A DNA stretch of 64,000 nucleotides, from the NCBI GenBank assembly GCA_002794735.1, contig NBAZ01000008.1, positions 248,001-312,000 of the forward strand. Reading direction: 5' to 3'. The number at the start of each line of letters is the position of its first letter. Position 1 is the stretch's first letter. The position numbers were made by a program, and so were the translations under genes. Origin of the DNA: Pyrrhoderma lamaoense (lineage: Eukaryota; Basidiomycota; Agaricomycetes; Hymenochaetales; Hymenochaetaceae). Below are positions 12,157 to 31,225 of the stretch, in pieces. The notes below the pieces were generated by a model. It had not been told where the DNA came from and made no database searches. It saw only the letters and a program-made list of their open reading frames with translations.

Positions 12157-12573
12157 TCAATTACTATCTACGAGAAAGATAAAGTAGGTCGAGAGGATGA
12201 CCCCTACAACTGTGGTTAACGCTACTAATTGAGTTCTTCGTAGCGTATTATCAGTAGTCATACTTCTAGCCACATATATCTCAACTTACAAGCTGCCTGA
12301 CAAGAAGGTGTGTCTACCCTTCAAAGAGCGGTCCCCAATCCTGTACTCATAAAGTCCAGATAAGAAGATGATGATCGCGGAACCCATAAGGACGAAGACC
12401 AAATAAAGATTATCAAGAGTGAGAGGCGAGGTTGATTTGGCTAAAGCATCGAATAAGATGGCAGCAGAGAGTAAACTTAGGAGGAGAGACAGTCTCAAGT
12501 GAGAAAGCATGTTTCGCTCTAGCATACACCAATCTCGAGCTGCACTCCCTACATTCTCTACTAAGCCAGACAT
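12157..12573 (-). CDS. Small DUF202 membrane protein
   Basis: Two exons, 12290-12573 and 12157-12235, encode 120 residues. The N terminus has ARDWCMLERNMLSHLR, the DUF202/YidH signature, followed by three hydrophobic spans; the last (TTVVGVILSTYFIFLV) comes from exon 2. A nearer AG would leave a 24-nt intron, so I chose the AG giving 54 nt, which stays in frame. DUF202 domains occur in bacterial YidH and in fungal vacuolar transporter chaperone proteins; the function of this stand-alone form is unknown. Confidence 0.75.
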
Positions 12574-12770
12574 AGTGGATGTGTGAGTAAATTAACACTC
12601 GCAAATCATCTGTACTCAGAGCATTAGTCATATGATCTCTATTCGTTGAATCGTTTTGGGTGAGCTATTTTTTTCTAGTTCTACGTCATTATAGTGTCGT
12701 ATTATACATATTACAAAGACAAGAGTAACATCAAGAATTTTCGACTCTCAAGCTGTACTAGAATTTGTGA

Positions 12771-16865
<4,095 letters not shown>

Positions 16866-16878
16866 TTACCCCCAAAAA

Positions 16879-17702
16879 ATGTTTCGCGGTAATAGAGGAA
16901 GCGGAGGGAGAGGGAGAGGGGGCTCAGGCTTTGGTATATCTATTAATCAATCTACTTAATTTAACTTCATTGACATTTACAAGGCAGAGGGGGTGGCAGG
17001 GGTGGCTTCCAACAAAGAGGGGATATGGGCCCTCCGGACACAGTCTTAGGTCCGTTTATATAACTCACTGAGTTGATTATTTTTTGACTTATCTCATAAA
17101 ACTGCGCTAAAGAAATGGGGACATTTGTTCACGCTGTCGAAGATGAGATGCTCTGTACATCTGTAATTCCTGATAAAGTACCCTACTTCAATGCCCCAAT
17201 ATACTTGCAAAATAAGTCTGTCATCGGAAAAGTAGACGAAATTCTGGGACCCCTCAACGAAGTCTATTTCTCCGTAAAGATGGGAGAAGGGATGGTTGCC
17301 AGTAGCTTCAAGAAGGGAGACAAGGTTTACATTGGAGGGGATAAATTACTACCCCTGGAGCGATTCCTGCCAAAACCAAAAGTACAAGGCGGTGCGTATC
17401 AAATCCTTTCAGTCGTTTTGATATATAATTAACTCAATGGTACAATCTAGGAGTGCAAAGTATGTTATTTCATGTATAATATTGAGTTCTATTTTCAACT
17501 AATTTCATTCAGAACGAGGAGGTAGAGGCAAGCCTGCAGGTAGAGGTCGTGGTGCTGGCGGGGAGGAAGGGGTGCTTCGAGGGGAGGAAGAGGACGGGGT
17601 GCAGGTGGAGGGCGAGGATTTTCAAGAGGTGGATTTGGAGGTGACCGAGCTCGAGGGAGAGGAGGCCCTCGCGGAGGGAGGGGTGGATTCAGAGGAGCAT
17701 AA
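16879..17702 (+). CDS. gar1: H/ACA snoRNP protein Gar1
   Basis: Exons are 16879-16933, 16984-17049, 17113-17391 and 17513 onward. An N-terminal GRGRGG tail leads into the conserved core ([34 protein letters not shown] and [10 protein letters not shown]), then a C-terminal RGG tail. Gar1 is a core protein of box H/ACA snoRNPs, which guide pseudouridylation of rRNA and snRNA in the nucleolus. In exon 4 the reading frame coming from the core turns acidic after about 17560, whereas another frame encodes Gly-Arg repeats and ends with FRGA and TAA at 17700-17702. The relation equals one missing G in the GGGG run near 17563, so I end the feature at the RGG-frame stop. Confidence 0.93.
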
Positions 17703-17972
17703 GATTTTCTTTCATCATACTAATATCTGTCTATATCTTTACTTGTCCGTGTATCGTGCTACAATCTTTGTACTGGTTCTCAATGTCTCAGCTGGATAAA
17801 AACATATCTGCTTCAAATATTCGGATACATGTAATTACATGTACTCTCAGTCTTACTACAAATTTGTAGATCTAAAATTACTGACTGTCCTTCACGTGAT
17901 CGTAAGTAGATGAGATAATTTAATTATAGCTCGCCGATTATTGTTCTTTCTTGGATTGTATTCTCTTCGATA

Positions 17973-19773
17973 ATGGCTTCAAAAACACTAATAGCCATAT
18001 GTGGAACAACTGGAGTTGGAAAGAGTCGCCTTGCTATCGAGTTGGCCCTTTCTCTACCAAACGGTGGCTCTGTCATTAATGCTGATGCAATGCAAACATA
18101 TGAAGGCCTGGACGTACTCACTAATAAAATAAAACCAGAAGAACAGCGGGGTGTGGAACACTCACTATTGAGTTTTAAAAAACCAGGCGAGCAGTATATC
18201 GTGGGGGAATGGATCCAGGATGCAAACAACGAGGTAGAAAGGATTTATCTGGATTGTGTGGCTTTCTGCCTTAATGACATATAGATTGATAGAATACACT
18301 CCCGGGGGAAAATACCAATCATTGTAGGAGGAACTTCCTATTGGATACAGCACCTTCTGTTCTCAAATGGTTTACCGTCGCGGCATAATGTTCCGAAACA
18401 AACACCTCATTCACCAAGTCCTACCTTGTCTGCAGCTCTGAAGCTTTTACCAGAAAATCTGTCTCAACTTTACCATAATCTACCTACAGACCCACCAACC
18501 GCCAAGGATGACCCCTCACAAGCCTTTGCTCTTCATAACTTACTTAGCTCACTAGATCCGACAATGGCTGCACGATGGCACTGGAAGGATACACGTAAAG
18601 TACTGCGTAATCTCGAAATTATAAAAGAAAATGGGCGCCTCGCAACTGAAGTCTTGGTTGAAGCCTTCAAGACAAACTCGCAAACGAGGTGTGTAAGTTA
18701 GTTTTGAATGAAAACTGCGTAATTGGCTGACAATAACAAGCTTTAAGACTCTTGTTTTTTGGCTTTACGCAAAACCAGAATCTCTGGAGGAGAGATTAGA
18801 TCGAAGAGTAGAGGACATGCTGAGTGTGAGTAATAATGGTTGTCTCTGTTGTCGTAGTTCTCATAGTCAGCTAGCAAGGGTTACTCGATGAAATTCGCTC
18901 ATTACAAAGCTTAGCACAGTCTTCCTCAGGTAAGTTTCATACCTTCAATAACTTTTTGATAATCTCATCCCTTTTTGTTTCCATAGAGGTTGATTATACC
19001 TCGGGTATATATCAGGCCATTGGTATGTATCACACCTATCGCATTAATTAGAACTAATAGCCTAGTTAGGTTACAGAGAATTTGATAATTTTTTGCGAAG
19101 CAATGAAAGCAATACAGAAAAGAACCAAGTCTCTTACAACGCTGCAGTAGAGCAGATGAAAATCAATACAAGAAAATATGCACGCCGTCAGATCAAATGG
19201 ATACGTAACAAGCTCCTGCCCGCCGTTAACGATTCGAATAGCATCAAAGATGATGGCTCAAGCACTATATCAACCTACCTTCTAGATGCTACTGGTATGA
19301 TATGTAGTATTTCAATGAATTGGTATTGACAGGTCATAGATCTGGATAAGTGGGAAATTAATGTACTTGAGATTGCGAAGAATATATCTAAAGGTGATAT
19401 ACCTCGTTATCTATTTGATTGTTGATTGATTATTGATCATGAATATCTAATCTGCTATCAGACTTTTTATCTGGGTTACCACTCCCAGATCCCAGATCTA
19501 TATCTCAAATCGCTAGTGATATGCTTATCATCCATCAAGGTGCTCTGAAGTTAGTGATACTTCAATGTTTTTAACGAGTTTGTAGCTGACTAGATCACTT
19601 TCAGTCCAGCCGAGGTTTTGAAATCACGACGAAAATTAATATGTGAAGTATGTACTACAGATCCAGAGCAGCCGGTCATGTTGGAAGAAGGCAATGAATG
19701 GGAGATACATCAGCGCACAAGAGTACACAGACGACGGACTAACAGTCACTCAAACATCAATAAAAGTATCTAG
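17973..19773 (+). CDS. mod5: tRNA dimethylallyltransferase (Mod5/MiaA family)
   Basis: Nine exons (17973-18233, 18285-18692, 18748-18825, 18875-18929, 18987-19022, 19070-19294, 19340-19393, 19462-19549, 19605-19773) give 457 residues in one frame. The P-loop is AICGTTGVGKSRLA, followed by NADAMQTYEGLDVLTNK, PIIVGGTSYWIQHLL and TRKVLRNLEI. The C terminus has ALNPAEVLKSRRKLICEVC and a C2H2 zinc finger completed by HQRTRVH, as in eukaryotic Mod5/TRIT1. The enzyme adds a dimethylallyl group to A37 of tRNAs that read UNN codons. Every splice is GT-AG. The donor of exon 8 was set at GTTAGT because it alone keeps the conserved ALNP junction. Confidence 0.95.
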
Positions 19774-20017
19774 TAGTCGTTATTATTATTATGTCATTTC
19801 TGCGACGGATAGCAGGCGACTACTGACGAACATACAGAAGCGACGTTCGTCACGAAAAAAGTAGGAACAAAGGTTTGAATTGCAGTAATACTAAACCATG
19901 CAAATTAGTGGGAAAAAAAGGAATAATAAAAAATCTTATAAACTCCGATAAAATATAAGAAAGCATCTTAAAGCAAGTACTTGGTAGAATCTTCAGTAAT
20001 ACGTTAGTCATGGACGA

Positions 20018-23000
20018 CTACTTCGTCGCAGTCATCTATAGTTATATGTTAATTGTCATTCTCTCTGAGAACAATGTGAAACTTACAGTTAACCCGCCTG
20101 CCGTGCGACTTGAATGGTATGAAACGTGAGGTGATCGGAAGCTCTTCGATGAACCTTGACTAGGAAGCGCCAGCGGACCTAGAGGAGTGGAGGGTATTTG
20201 AGAGCTCGTAATTCGAGTTGCTCGAGCCGTAAGAGGCGTAGGGGCACTTATTTGGGATTTCTTTGGCGTCTCTGTTGGCTTACTGCGACCAACACTCAGT
20301 AGACTACTTGAAGACGCCAGATGCCGAGTAGAACTTGGCGTAGCATTATTGACAATCTTCGATTTTTTTCCAGCAGTAATGAAAGGATGTCTCATGGCGG
20401 ATTGAGGCTTAATTCGTCTTTCAGGATCCCAGCTTAGGCATTTGGAGACAAAGTCAACAAATAGCTCATCATCACAGCGAAGCACCTGAGCCAGAGTCTT
20501 TGTACCCGCTCGCCTGCGACGACCTTTCGAGTTGACTACAGGCCGAGGTGCACCAGTAGAATCTACCATTGAACATCCCATGTATAAGTACTAAAACATT
20601 GAAGAAAATTGGTACAAAGCATACCAAAGAAGAGCCGCTTTCTACTGCTTCGATTGATTAAATCCTTGTCCGGTACACCGAGGACTTCCATTATACATGA
20701 TAGTTGTTCCTGTTCATTTTCGCCAGGGAAAATTGGGTAACCAGTGTAAAGCTCTGCCAGTATACAACCGAGACTCCACATATCAATCGCCATGCTATAA
20801 TTCATACCCAGTATAACTTCAGGAGAACGATAGAAACGACTCTGAATGTAGGTGTAAACTGCACAAACATCAGTTTCACTAGCTTGCCTAATTTACTGCG
20901 AGACAAACCTTTTTCATGTTCAAGACAACTGCTTCCAAAGTCAATAACTTTGATACCACTTTTAGCTGGATGTCGGAGGAGGACATTCTAAAATTTCGTA
21001 AATCTTGAGTGGCCTAAAGCAAGGAATTAGTGACTTACTTCAGGCTTTAAATCACAGTGGACGACTCGGTGATGACGCATCAAGCACAGAGACAATAGCA
21101 TTTGACTCGTGAATCGGCGGATAAGAGTAGTGGAGAACCCGCAAAACCATTTGCTTTGATAAGTTCATAAAGATTAATACTCAAAAGCTCCATAGCAATG
21201 CAAAGGTGGTTTCGGAAGTAGAAGTGTTCTGTCATCTTAATGACATAATGCTTCTCCTCAGGATCCTAATTTTTTCATTGTTTTACTCAGTAACAAAATC
21301 TCATTTGAAGTTTTTGAACTCCAACCTACCCATTTGCGCAAATTCTCAAGAATTTTTATTTCAACCAGAGCTTGATGATGGAAACGTTTCTTATTACGAA
21401 TAATCTTGATAGCCACAGATTCACCAGTGCAATGGTCCCGGCAATGTAGCACCTGACCGAATGAACCTTTCCCGAGAGTATCAATAATTTCGTAGCGATA
21501 TGCTAGATGGTCGTGATTTATAACTTGGTAATCACCGCGATCATCGTCATAGCCATAATTATTTGAAGAAACGTCTCTAGTTGCCAATTTTTTAGCGTTA
21601 CTGTGTCCTATATAATAGACACTTGGATAATCCAGAATTTCCTTGCGTTCGTAGTCCGATAGTTGACTAGCCTTTTCGCTATTCAGAATGCCTGATGGGT
21701 TAATTCAGTAAATTTGTCAAATTGCTTCACTCATGAAGCTATACTTACTCGTAGGAGAACTTGGCCTACCCGGAGGCAGAGGTTCAGGGAACTTCAAGAG
21801 CTCATCTAACTCCTCTTTACTAGCACCGTGCGCCATCTTCCTTGCCTGTGTTCGTTTAATATATTGCATCATCTCCTCATCACCAAGGACCTCATCTTCG
21901 TCAACAGTGCTCGGAACTGGTGAAGGCGTTGATATAGATTGGCGATGTGACGTTGGAGACCCAGATTGCTGCTGTTGATGTAGGTTCGGTGCAGTCGATG
22001 ACCCTGACAGTCTCGACCCGGGTAAAGTCATTTTAGGACTCAAGAGTTTGTTAAACCCTTTCGAAGGTGATAAAGCTGACAAAGCACTATGATGCTCATT
22101 TCCTAGAGAATTCATCGAGGATACCGAACCAGTCGATGACTTTCGCAATCCCTTAACGGTTATTGATTCCGGAATAGCTTTTCTAGGGGTCGTACTATGG
22201 GTTGCAAATCCCGCAGATTGGCGAGCACCTTTGCCTCCAGTAGGGGATGTCCGCTGTTGTTGACGATAGGTCCCAGAGGCGGTCTCCTTGGGAGTCTCGT
22301 CTATATTTGACAAAACACCGAACTCGTTTGGAGTGTCTTCTGTAACCGAGTCAGAGGCTTGGTCCTCCAAAGTGACTGAAGAGTTGATGATCAAACTCGC
22401 TCTCCTTGATGCTAAGATAGACGAAGAATTCTTGAGAACTGGGGAGGTCACTGTCGAAGAGCGACTGGCGATCCTGGGAATCCTGGTCGGCGTCTCCTTT
22501 GGTAAACTCGTCATCGGTCCAGAAAATGATGTTGATTGATGATTAAATCCCTGCTCCTTATGATCCTTCGAACCATGTGCACCAACTGAGGGTGATCCAG
22601 CGATTGTTGGCAGCTGTTGTCGACTGTTTCTGAGACTAGAATCCGATTGTTTCTGCATTGAACTTATAGTCTGAGACGTAGCACGTGAGGTAGCAGCAGA
22701 AGAGCGAGATGGAGTCACAGCTGATGCAGTAGACTGCACATATGCCAGCCTTTCAGCCGTGGTTTGAGGGATTGCTGAAACTTGTAGGGGTGGTAAAGCA
22801 ATCGGTTTCACCTTTTTCTGATCGGTCGATGAAAGTGTCTGGGCAAAAAACGAAGTTCAAGTCAATTTAAAAGTGATTTGATAGCTTAACGACTCAAAAC
22901 TACCTTTCCTCGCTTCCTTCCCATGAGGACAGAAATACGGCTTTCGCTACGATCTTTGTCATCCTTCTTTGTTTTCAAGTTTTCTGCGCCTGAATCACGA

Positions 23001-26000
23001 GACTTTGATTCGGCGTCAGAGTCACGGATACCAGACATAGCCTTCTCTATATGTATGCTTTTTCTTGAACTAGAGCCTTTGAGGATTGAAGGAAGTCCCA
23101 AAGATAGCATTGAAGACTTTCTTTGCGAGTGTCCTGGAGTCGTCGGCGAGGTAAGTTGCTCTTTTGGAGATAGTATATCGGATCGATGTCCCCCTTGACG
23201 TGATGCGGGAGAGGAAGAAAATGTAGGCGAAGTTGAAACACCTAGTCCTGATGATGATCCAGGCACTTGCATTGACTGCGACGACGAGCGACGGAAAAAA
23301 GGAATAGAAGAAGGGGTCAAGCGTTTGTTTGTGGCGCCTTGAGGCATCCTAGTTGAACTATCCTGATGTATCTGAGTGTCTGTTAATGTAGTATACCCTA
23401 CGTTAAAGCTTGACGCTGTCCCAGCCCTCGTGTTAGGCTCAATGTCGGTATTATGTCCAGGAGATGCACGAAGATTATGAGATGGGGAAAGAGGTGGAGA
23501 GGGTTCTGGAAATGAGCTCAGCGAAGATAAAGAAGCCAAAGAGCTTTCAGAGGCCATAGCACCTCTTTGGATACGCTGCCATGTCTCGACAGATGATTTA
23601 GGAGAGATAGTGTGAAGCAATGACGATTCTTTAGAACTCGAAGGTCGCAGCTGCTTAACCGCAGAACGAGATTCTCTCTTGGTACTCTTTACAGCTGCAT
23701 GCTCGTGGCGACTGGGGAAGCTGAACGCCTTATACTTAATGCACTAGTAAAACTCCACTTTTTCGAAGGTGTTTTAAGCACTGACGCCGAAGAGTGAGAT
23801 CCATTTTTGCTTCCCATAATACGTGATTCCGTCTTCTGGCTACGGCCTGGTGCAGAGTGATCCGTAGCAGATCTGACATGATCCGCATCTGTTTCCGGAG
23901 TATCCGATCCTGGGAAAACGAGGCTTGCGGAAGACTGTGGAGGGGTTCTATAAGATGAAAGATCCTTTGGAAGAGGAGGAACTGGAGGAACTGATGCATC
24001 GTCAGTCGAGTCACCAATAGTCAGGTTTACAACACGATCTCTTTGAGACCCGACTTCAGCAGAGTAAATACTTGATATATCACTGCCTGCGCTGTTCCTC
24101 CTTGCCTTGATCAGAGAAAGCCTATTTGAGCCGACAGAAGCCGATGTTGCGCTTGTGCCAGTAGAAAGTATTGCAGAGTCCCTAGAGCTAGAAGTTGGCG
24201 TTCCGGTGTAGTTTGTGGAAGAAGCTGAACCACGTTTTGGAGTGAAACTCAAGCGTGCACCTGAAGCTGGCTTCCTGAGCTCAAGATCTGGTATGACAGG
24301 AATGCCAGGAAGGTCATCAACAGCTCTGTTAGAATTGTAAGCCTCTTTCGAAGTCTTTTTGTCCCCATCTACATGAAGCAATTGTTCTCCGCCAAGGTTT
24401 CGGGTGTCTCGGTTTGCCATTTTACCCTGTTCAGACTGTATTTTCTCATGCGTACGTACAGCACTGTTTCCTACACTGTTAGCACGATGCAATTTGTCTG
24501 TCCCTTCGTTGCCTTCGGAACGATGCCCCTTATTCGTTCCTGGGGTGCTCGGTCGGGAATGGTTGCTCAAACGGCTTATTGGTCCTATGCTTGTACGAGC
24601 CCGAGCCCCTTTACCCGATATACCGTCTAACTTTCTGAGTGCTTCTGCTGTTGCATCATCATCCAATCCCGACCAACCTTCCTGAGTGCCTCGCAAGAGA
24701 GAGTGCGCCACACTAGGAGAAGCATGTATTTCTTTGTCCTTCAAAAGTAGTTTCTCCGAACTTGACTTCGTGGATGGTGCTGACACTCGTTTCTGGGGAC
24801 TAGCAGTAGCTGCCTTATTTAGGTCATCACTTGAAAACTTATGAGAAAAGTCATTTTGAGCGGATACAGAAGAACTAGCGCTCGGTTGGCGTGTATGTTT
24901 AGTATTTTTGGAGGCAGCCACCCCGGATTTAGCTGGAGCTGTCATTGAAAGTCGCACACTACCACCTCTTCTTCTGTCCCGAGCAGAAGATGACGAAGAT
25001 GAATTAAGAGCTAGAGACTGATGTTTTCGAAGCACCTGATAGTCAGACTTCTCTCTCCCCTGTGAAGATACACTTTTCCCAGTCGCAGACTTCGGAGCCA
25101 AGATCCCTGATTGATCTAATGCGAATTCATCAGAGCTACGTTTCTTTGCCTTGCGTGCAGGAGAGAAAAACGACGATGGCGGCGCCTGGTCGTGCAAATC
25201 GGTCGACTTTTGGGGTCCATCAGTCTGAGTTTTCGAGACCTCCGCCCGCACAGTCTTCCGTGGGTACACAATTTCTTCCCCACCGCTCTCGTCAGCAACA
25301 AAATGCCGAGCCTCCTTTTGGGAATTCATGTCTGTACTTGAACTTCCCAAAGCCCTCTACACACAATCTACATTAGACCAGGGATATATAAGCTAATTGA
25401 TACAAGGCACGTACCTCGAATTCATTCGGTTCTCCGTCAATAGCTTCGATGGTCCAAGGGCTTCCTCTTCCGTCATTATCTGGATCATCTTTGTCTTCAG
25501 TCCATTCCTGATCCTTAACTCCTTCAATTTCTTCAGCATGGGAAATGAGACCGTCCTCCTTGAAGGTTCTTGGCCACCGGGGTGATAAGAGTTCACCCAC
25601 ACCAACAAGGGCGTTCCTGTCGATAGAAGCAGGATCGCGAGCAGGAGTCATCGGCTCTCTGAATACACTCGACTCTTTTGGTACAGCATTCATGGGGAGT
25701 GGAGGGATAGGTGATTCGCGGCGAGAGGGAATAGAGAAATAGTACGGGTCAAGGGAAGAGGTAGCAGAAGTTGAACGAGGAAAATCGGACTCGGATTCTG
25801 TAGTGGTATCGTTTGATGGTGGTATACTGAGAGAGGGTAAAGAACGCGGCTGCAGAAAAAAAATAACAGGTTAATATATTGGTAATATAAAAAGGCACTA
25901 GCACTATAGTTGAAATATGGTGTAGGCCACAACTCCCGTAAGGGACCAATTCGCGCACGAACTTACTTGAAGAGTAGCCGGCGACACGCCAGCATGACCA

Positions 26001-26107
26001 GCTTCGTTTTGGGACTCTGAAGATGATGATATTGTATGTTCTGAGGATGTTAATTCGTTTCTTTTGTCGTCATCATGGCTTGCTGGAGTCAAACGTTGTA
26101 CCGACAT
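20018..26107 (-). CDS. Pom1-like DYRK protein kinase with very long N-terminal region
   Basis: One long gene. The first exon starts at 26107 ([16 protein letters not shown]) and the last codons are at 20018-20035. Roughly the first 1100 residues are Ser/Thr/Pro-rich and probably disordered. The kinase domain begins near 21500 with [18 protein letters not shown], then [39 protein letters not shown], the DYRK activation loop [34 protein letters not shown] and a C-lobe ending [16 protein letters not shown]. In the Pom1 group such kinases mark cell ends and time division. The intron at 20563-20624 was placed so that LFF joins DSTGAPRP. A basic Ser-rich C-terminal tail follows the domain. The activation-loop YxY is intact, so the kinase should be active. 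Confidence 0.9.
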
Positions 26108-26558
26108 GCAGCAGATGTAGGCTGATTGAAGTCCTTGTCAAGCCCCGGAAGTTGCGATCTATTCAAGGATGAGACTCCACCTGCTAGTGCCGAGGCAACA
26201 AATATTGGTAGTGGTTGTAAGAGTAAAAGAAGGGAAAGGAGGAGGGAGAAGAGGTGATGAAGCCGTTTGTGAAGAGGAAGACGGCTACAAACTCGCAGAG
26301 AGTAAGATAGTCGCGACGAGCGGATGTAGCGACAACGATGGGCCTTGAGGCACGCGTCTCTTTGTTTGTAGTATATATTTGGTCATCATCACATGTATAC
26401 ATGCATATAAGTAAATAAATAAAAAATGAAGGCGAACAGAGATTTTGTGAAACACTTCCAAACTACTCCTATAGTAATGTTCATCGCTACGCTACGTAGG
26501 TTCCGGTTTATGCAATTAAGCTCCTCTACATCCGCTCTCATTACAATCATCAGCAAAT
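26108..26558. other. Spacer: DYRK promoter and VMA1 3' end
   Basis: About 450 bp between two minus-strand genes. The part near 26107 is the 5' leader of the kinase; the AT-rich part at 26390-26430 probably lies at or near VMA1 transcript ends. No coding or RNA gene seen. Confidence 0.4.
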
Positions 26559-28972
26559 TCACTCTCCTAATTGCCGGAATCTATCCTGAATCTCGGTGTA
26601 AAGTGCATCCAGTTTCTTCTTTATTGGCTCTTGGCCTTGCGAAGGACTCTGAAAACGGTATATAGAGACACCAAATTAGTAGCTGCGTCCGGTGGATCTA
26701 ATCTGTGGTAGCCACGTACCTCGAATTTCATTTGAGACAGCTTGAACATGAGATCATTCGTTGAGTCTTTGATTTTTGCAAATGTCACATCCCCTTGAGA
26801 AACAGCTTTGATAGCAGAATCGTGGTATCCAACAAAGTTTCGTAACATGCCACTCGTCTTGTAGAATGGGCAATAGCGATCATATTCACTCATGCCATTT
26901 TGTTGGAGGAAATCGTCCTTCAGCATTCGAGCAACCTCAAGTGTGATTTTATCATTTTCACTCAAAGCACTTTTCCCAACAAGCTGGACGATCTCAGCTA
27001 AGTCCTCTTCTTTCTGAAGAATTTCCTTCGTCTTTGAACGCAATTCTACGAAGCCTGGTTCCGTGGTTTCGTAATGTTTTTCAAGTACGTTAAGGTATTT
27101 TGAATAAGACTGGTTCCAGTTGACAGAGGGGAAATGTTTTCGCTGGGCAAGCTTCTTATCTAAACCCCAGAAGACCTGAACAATACCAAGTGTAGAGGAG
27201 GTGACTGGGTCAGAGAAGTCACCACCAGGAGGGGATACTCTGTAATATCGGCTTTAAAACCTTGACCTGTTTATTTATTTGATCACTTACGCTCCAACGA
27301 TTGAGACTGTACCATTCCTCTGTGGATTACCTAAGCAAGTCACTTTGCCTGCACGTTCGTAGAAACTTGCGAGTTTCGTTCCAAGGTATGCGGGATAACC
27401 TGAATCAGCAGGCATCTCTGCAAGCCGACCGGAAATTTCGCGGAGAGCCTCTGCCCAACGGGAAGTCGAATCGGCCATCATAGACACATTACTACCTTGG
27501 TCTCTAAAGTACTCGGCCAATGTGATACCGGTATAGATAGAAGCTTCACGGGCTGCCACAGGCATATTTGAGGTATTTGCTACAAGGGTAGTGCGCTTCA
27601 TGATAGGCTCCTGCCTGTCTCCAACATCTAAAGTGAGTTCCGGGAACTACAAAAGAATAAATTTAGAAGTTGAGAGTATATCTCATTTTTGCGTGACAAA
27701 CCTCCATAAGTACTTCAGCCATCTATAGTATACAACTTATCAGTGATTTTCCTTGTGCAAACACAGGACCAATACCTCATTTCCACGCTCACCGCAGCCA
27801 ACGTATATAATAATATCACTGTTGGAGAATTTGGATAGAGCTTGAGAGATGACGGTTTTACCACAACCAAAAGCACCAGGGATAGCTGTAGTTCCTCCTT
27901 GAACACAACTATAATATAATATTGATAAGTACCAAGTCTATGCATGATAATTAAGTGCATACGGAAATAAGGCATCAAGAATCCTCTGTCCAGTTAAAAG
28001 TGGATAATCGGCGGTAAGTTTCTGCGCCACAGGTCTTGGAGCACGAACAGGCCAAAGCTGCATCATGGTATGCTTTGTTACTTTTCCTTCAAATTCAGTC
28101 TCCAAAACAACGTCCTGTAGTGAGAGTACTGTTAACATATGCTTCATATAAAGTGACAGGGAGCTTCATACATCGACTGCATAGCTCCCTTTCTCGGATA
28201 TGTGAGTAATAGTACCCAATGCTCGTGGAGAAAGCATGATCTTATGGGCGTTAACCAAGGAGTTCTCATATACCGTCCCGAATACATCACCCCCAGAGAG
28301 ATGATCACCAATCTATTGTCCGTGTCAATAAGCATATATTCAGTTGGAGCAATGTTTACAATGCTATACCTTCAAATCGGTCGGTGTGAAGTCCCATTTG
28401 AGAGAACGATCAAGAGCGTCCGTGTTTATACCACGAGGTATATAGATTGACTTAGATAGCTCTTGAATGGACTACTATGGATAAGTAACTTGCAATTCCA
28501 CATAGAAATTGATGGTACATACTCGCAAGGGTCGCTGAATCCCGTCAACGATATTGCCCATCAGACCTTATTAGTTTATAAACTTAAGTCTCGTATCACA
28601 TATGTGCAGTTTAGAGATATTACCAGGGCCGAGCTCAACGCTTAACGGTTTTCCAGTACGGAGAACCGGATCTCCAACCGTGACACCTGAAGTCTCTTCA
28701 TAAACTTGTATAGTTGCTTTGTCCGCATCGATCCTGATAACCTCTGTGGCGAAAGTGTAAGTGAACGCACTTTTTAGCTAAGTTTTCAATCCCTTGCCTC
28801 CAACGAGCTCGTCATGACCAACCCTGACCAATTCATACATAGCAGAGCCAGTCATGTTCTCTGCAATAACGACAGGGCCGGAAACACCGAACACCTGACC
28901 GAATCTGGACTCTCTCTCCTCATCGCGGACTTTTGGAAGATCTCTCTTTGCATTCTGTAGAGCACCAGCCAT
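26559..28972 (-). CDS. vma1: V-ATPase catalytic subunit A (Vma1), no intein
   Basis: The start is [17 protein letters not shown] at 28972. Conserved blocks follow in order: [45 protein letters not shown], the P-loop [64 protein letters not shown] and a C terminus ending FRQLGE. Subunit A hydrolyses ATP in the V1 sector to acidify vacuoles and Golgi. Intron 1 (28744-28797) appears to use a GC donor (GAG|GCAAGG) with a normal CAG acceptor, needed to read [14 protein letters not shown]. The P-loop region that houses an intein in some yeasts is uninterrupted. The gene is divergent from rpt1, sharing 291 bp. Confidence 0.96.
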
Positions 28973-29263
28973 TGCGAGTAGCCTTAATTGGGGTTTAAAA
29001 GGAGGATATATGGAGGGGAGGAGGAAACAAGGGAGGGGATATTAATTCAGAAGGCTTTAATTCTGACCTGGTCGGAATAGACGAGCTTGTGCACTAAAAC
29101 GGGAATCGTAGGGTTACAAATTCCATTTCTGGTTTATTCGTGATCTCTCTGCTTGTGACTAAGATCATGTGATCGAGTCGCCACGGCTGACGCGGCCCAA
29201 ATGAGTGAATTAATCCTTCGATATACACTTTGGTAACTCTACTCAGATCGCTCAACACTAGAC
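28973..29263. promoter_or_regulatory. Shared divergent promoter of vma1 and rpt1
   Basis: These 291 bp separate the start codons of two divergently transcribed ATPase genes, so both promoters must lie here. The segment is GC-richer than most spacers and has no obvious TATA box. I looked for the yeast proteasome element GGTGGCAAA and did not find an exact copy. Confidence 0.6.

Positions 29264-31225
<1,962 letters not shown>

Noticed and set aside
12236..12289. A 24-nt intron in the DUF202 gene using the nearer AG
   Set aside because: Too short to be spliced in known fungi; the AG giving 54 nt is also in frame and much more plausible.
24373..24685. Open frames on the plus strand across the DYRK N-terminal region (also 22288-22539 and 22923-23198)
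   Set aside because: They lie antisense to a continuous Ser-rich coding region and show only mirrored composition; no independent motif or exon structure.
26559..28972. Possible intein in the V-ATPase A subunit
   Set aside because: The P-loop region [12 protein letters not shown] is continuous and total gene length leaves no room for an intein; the interruptions are short introns.
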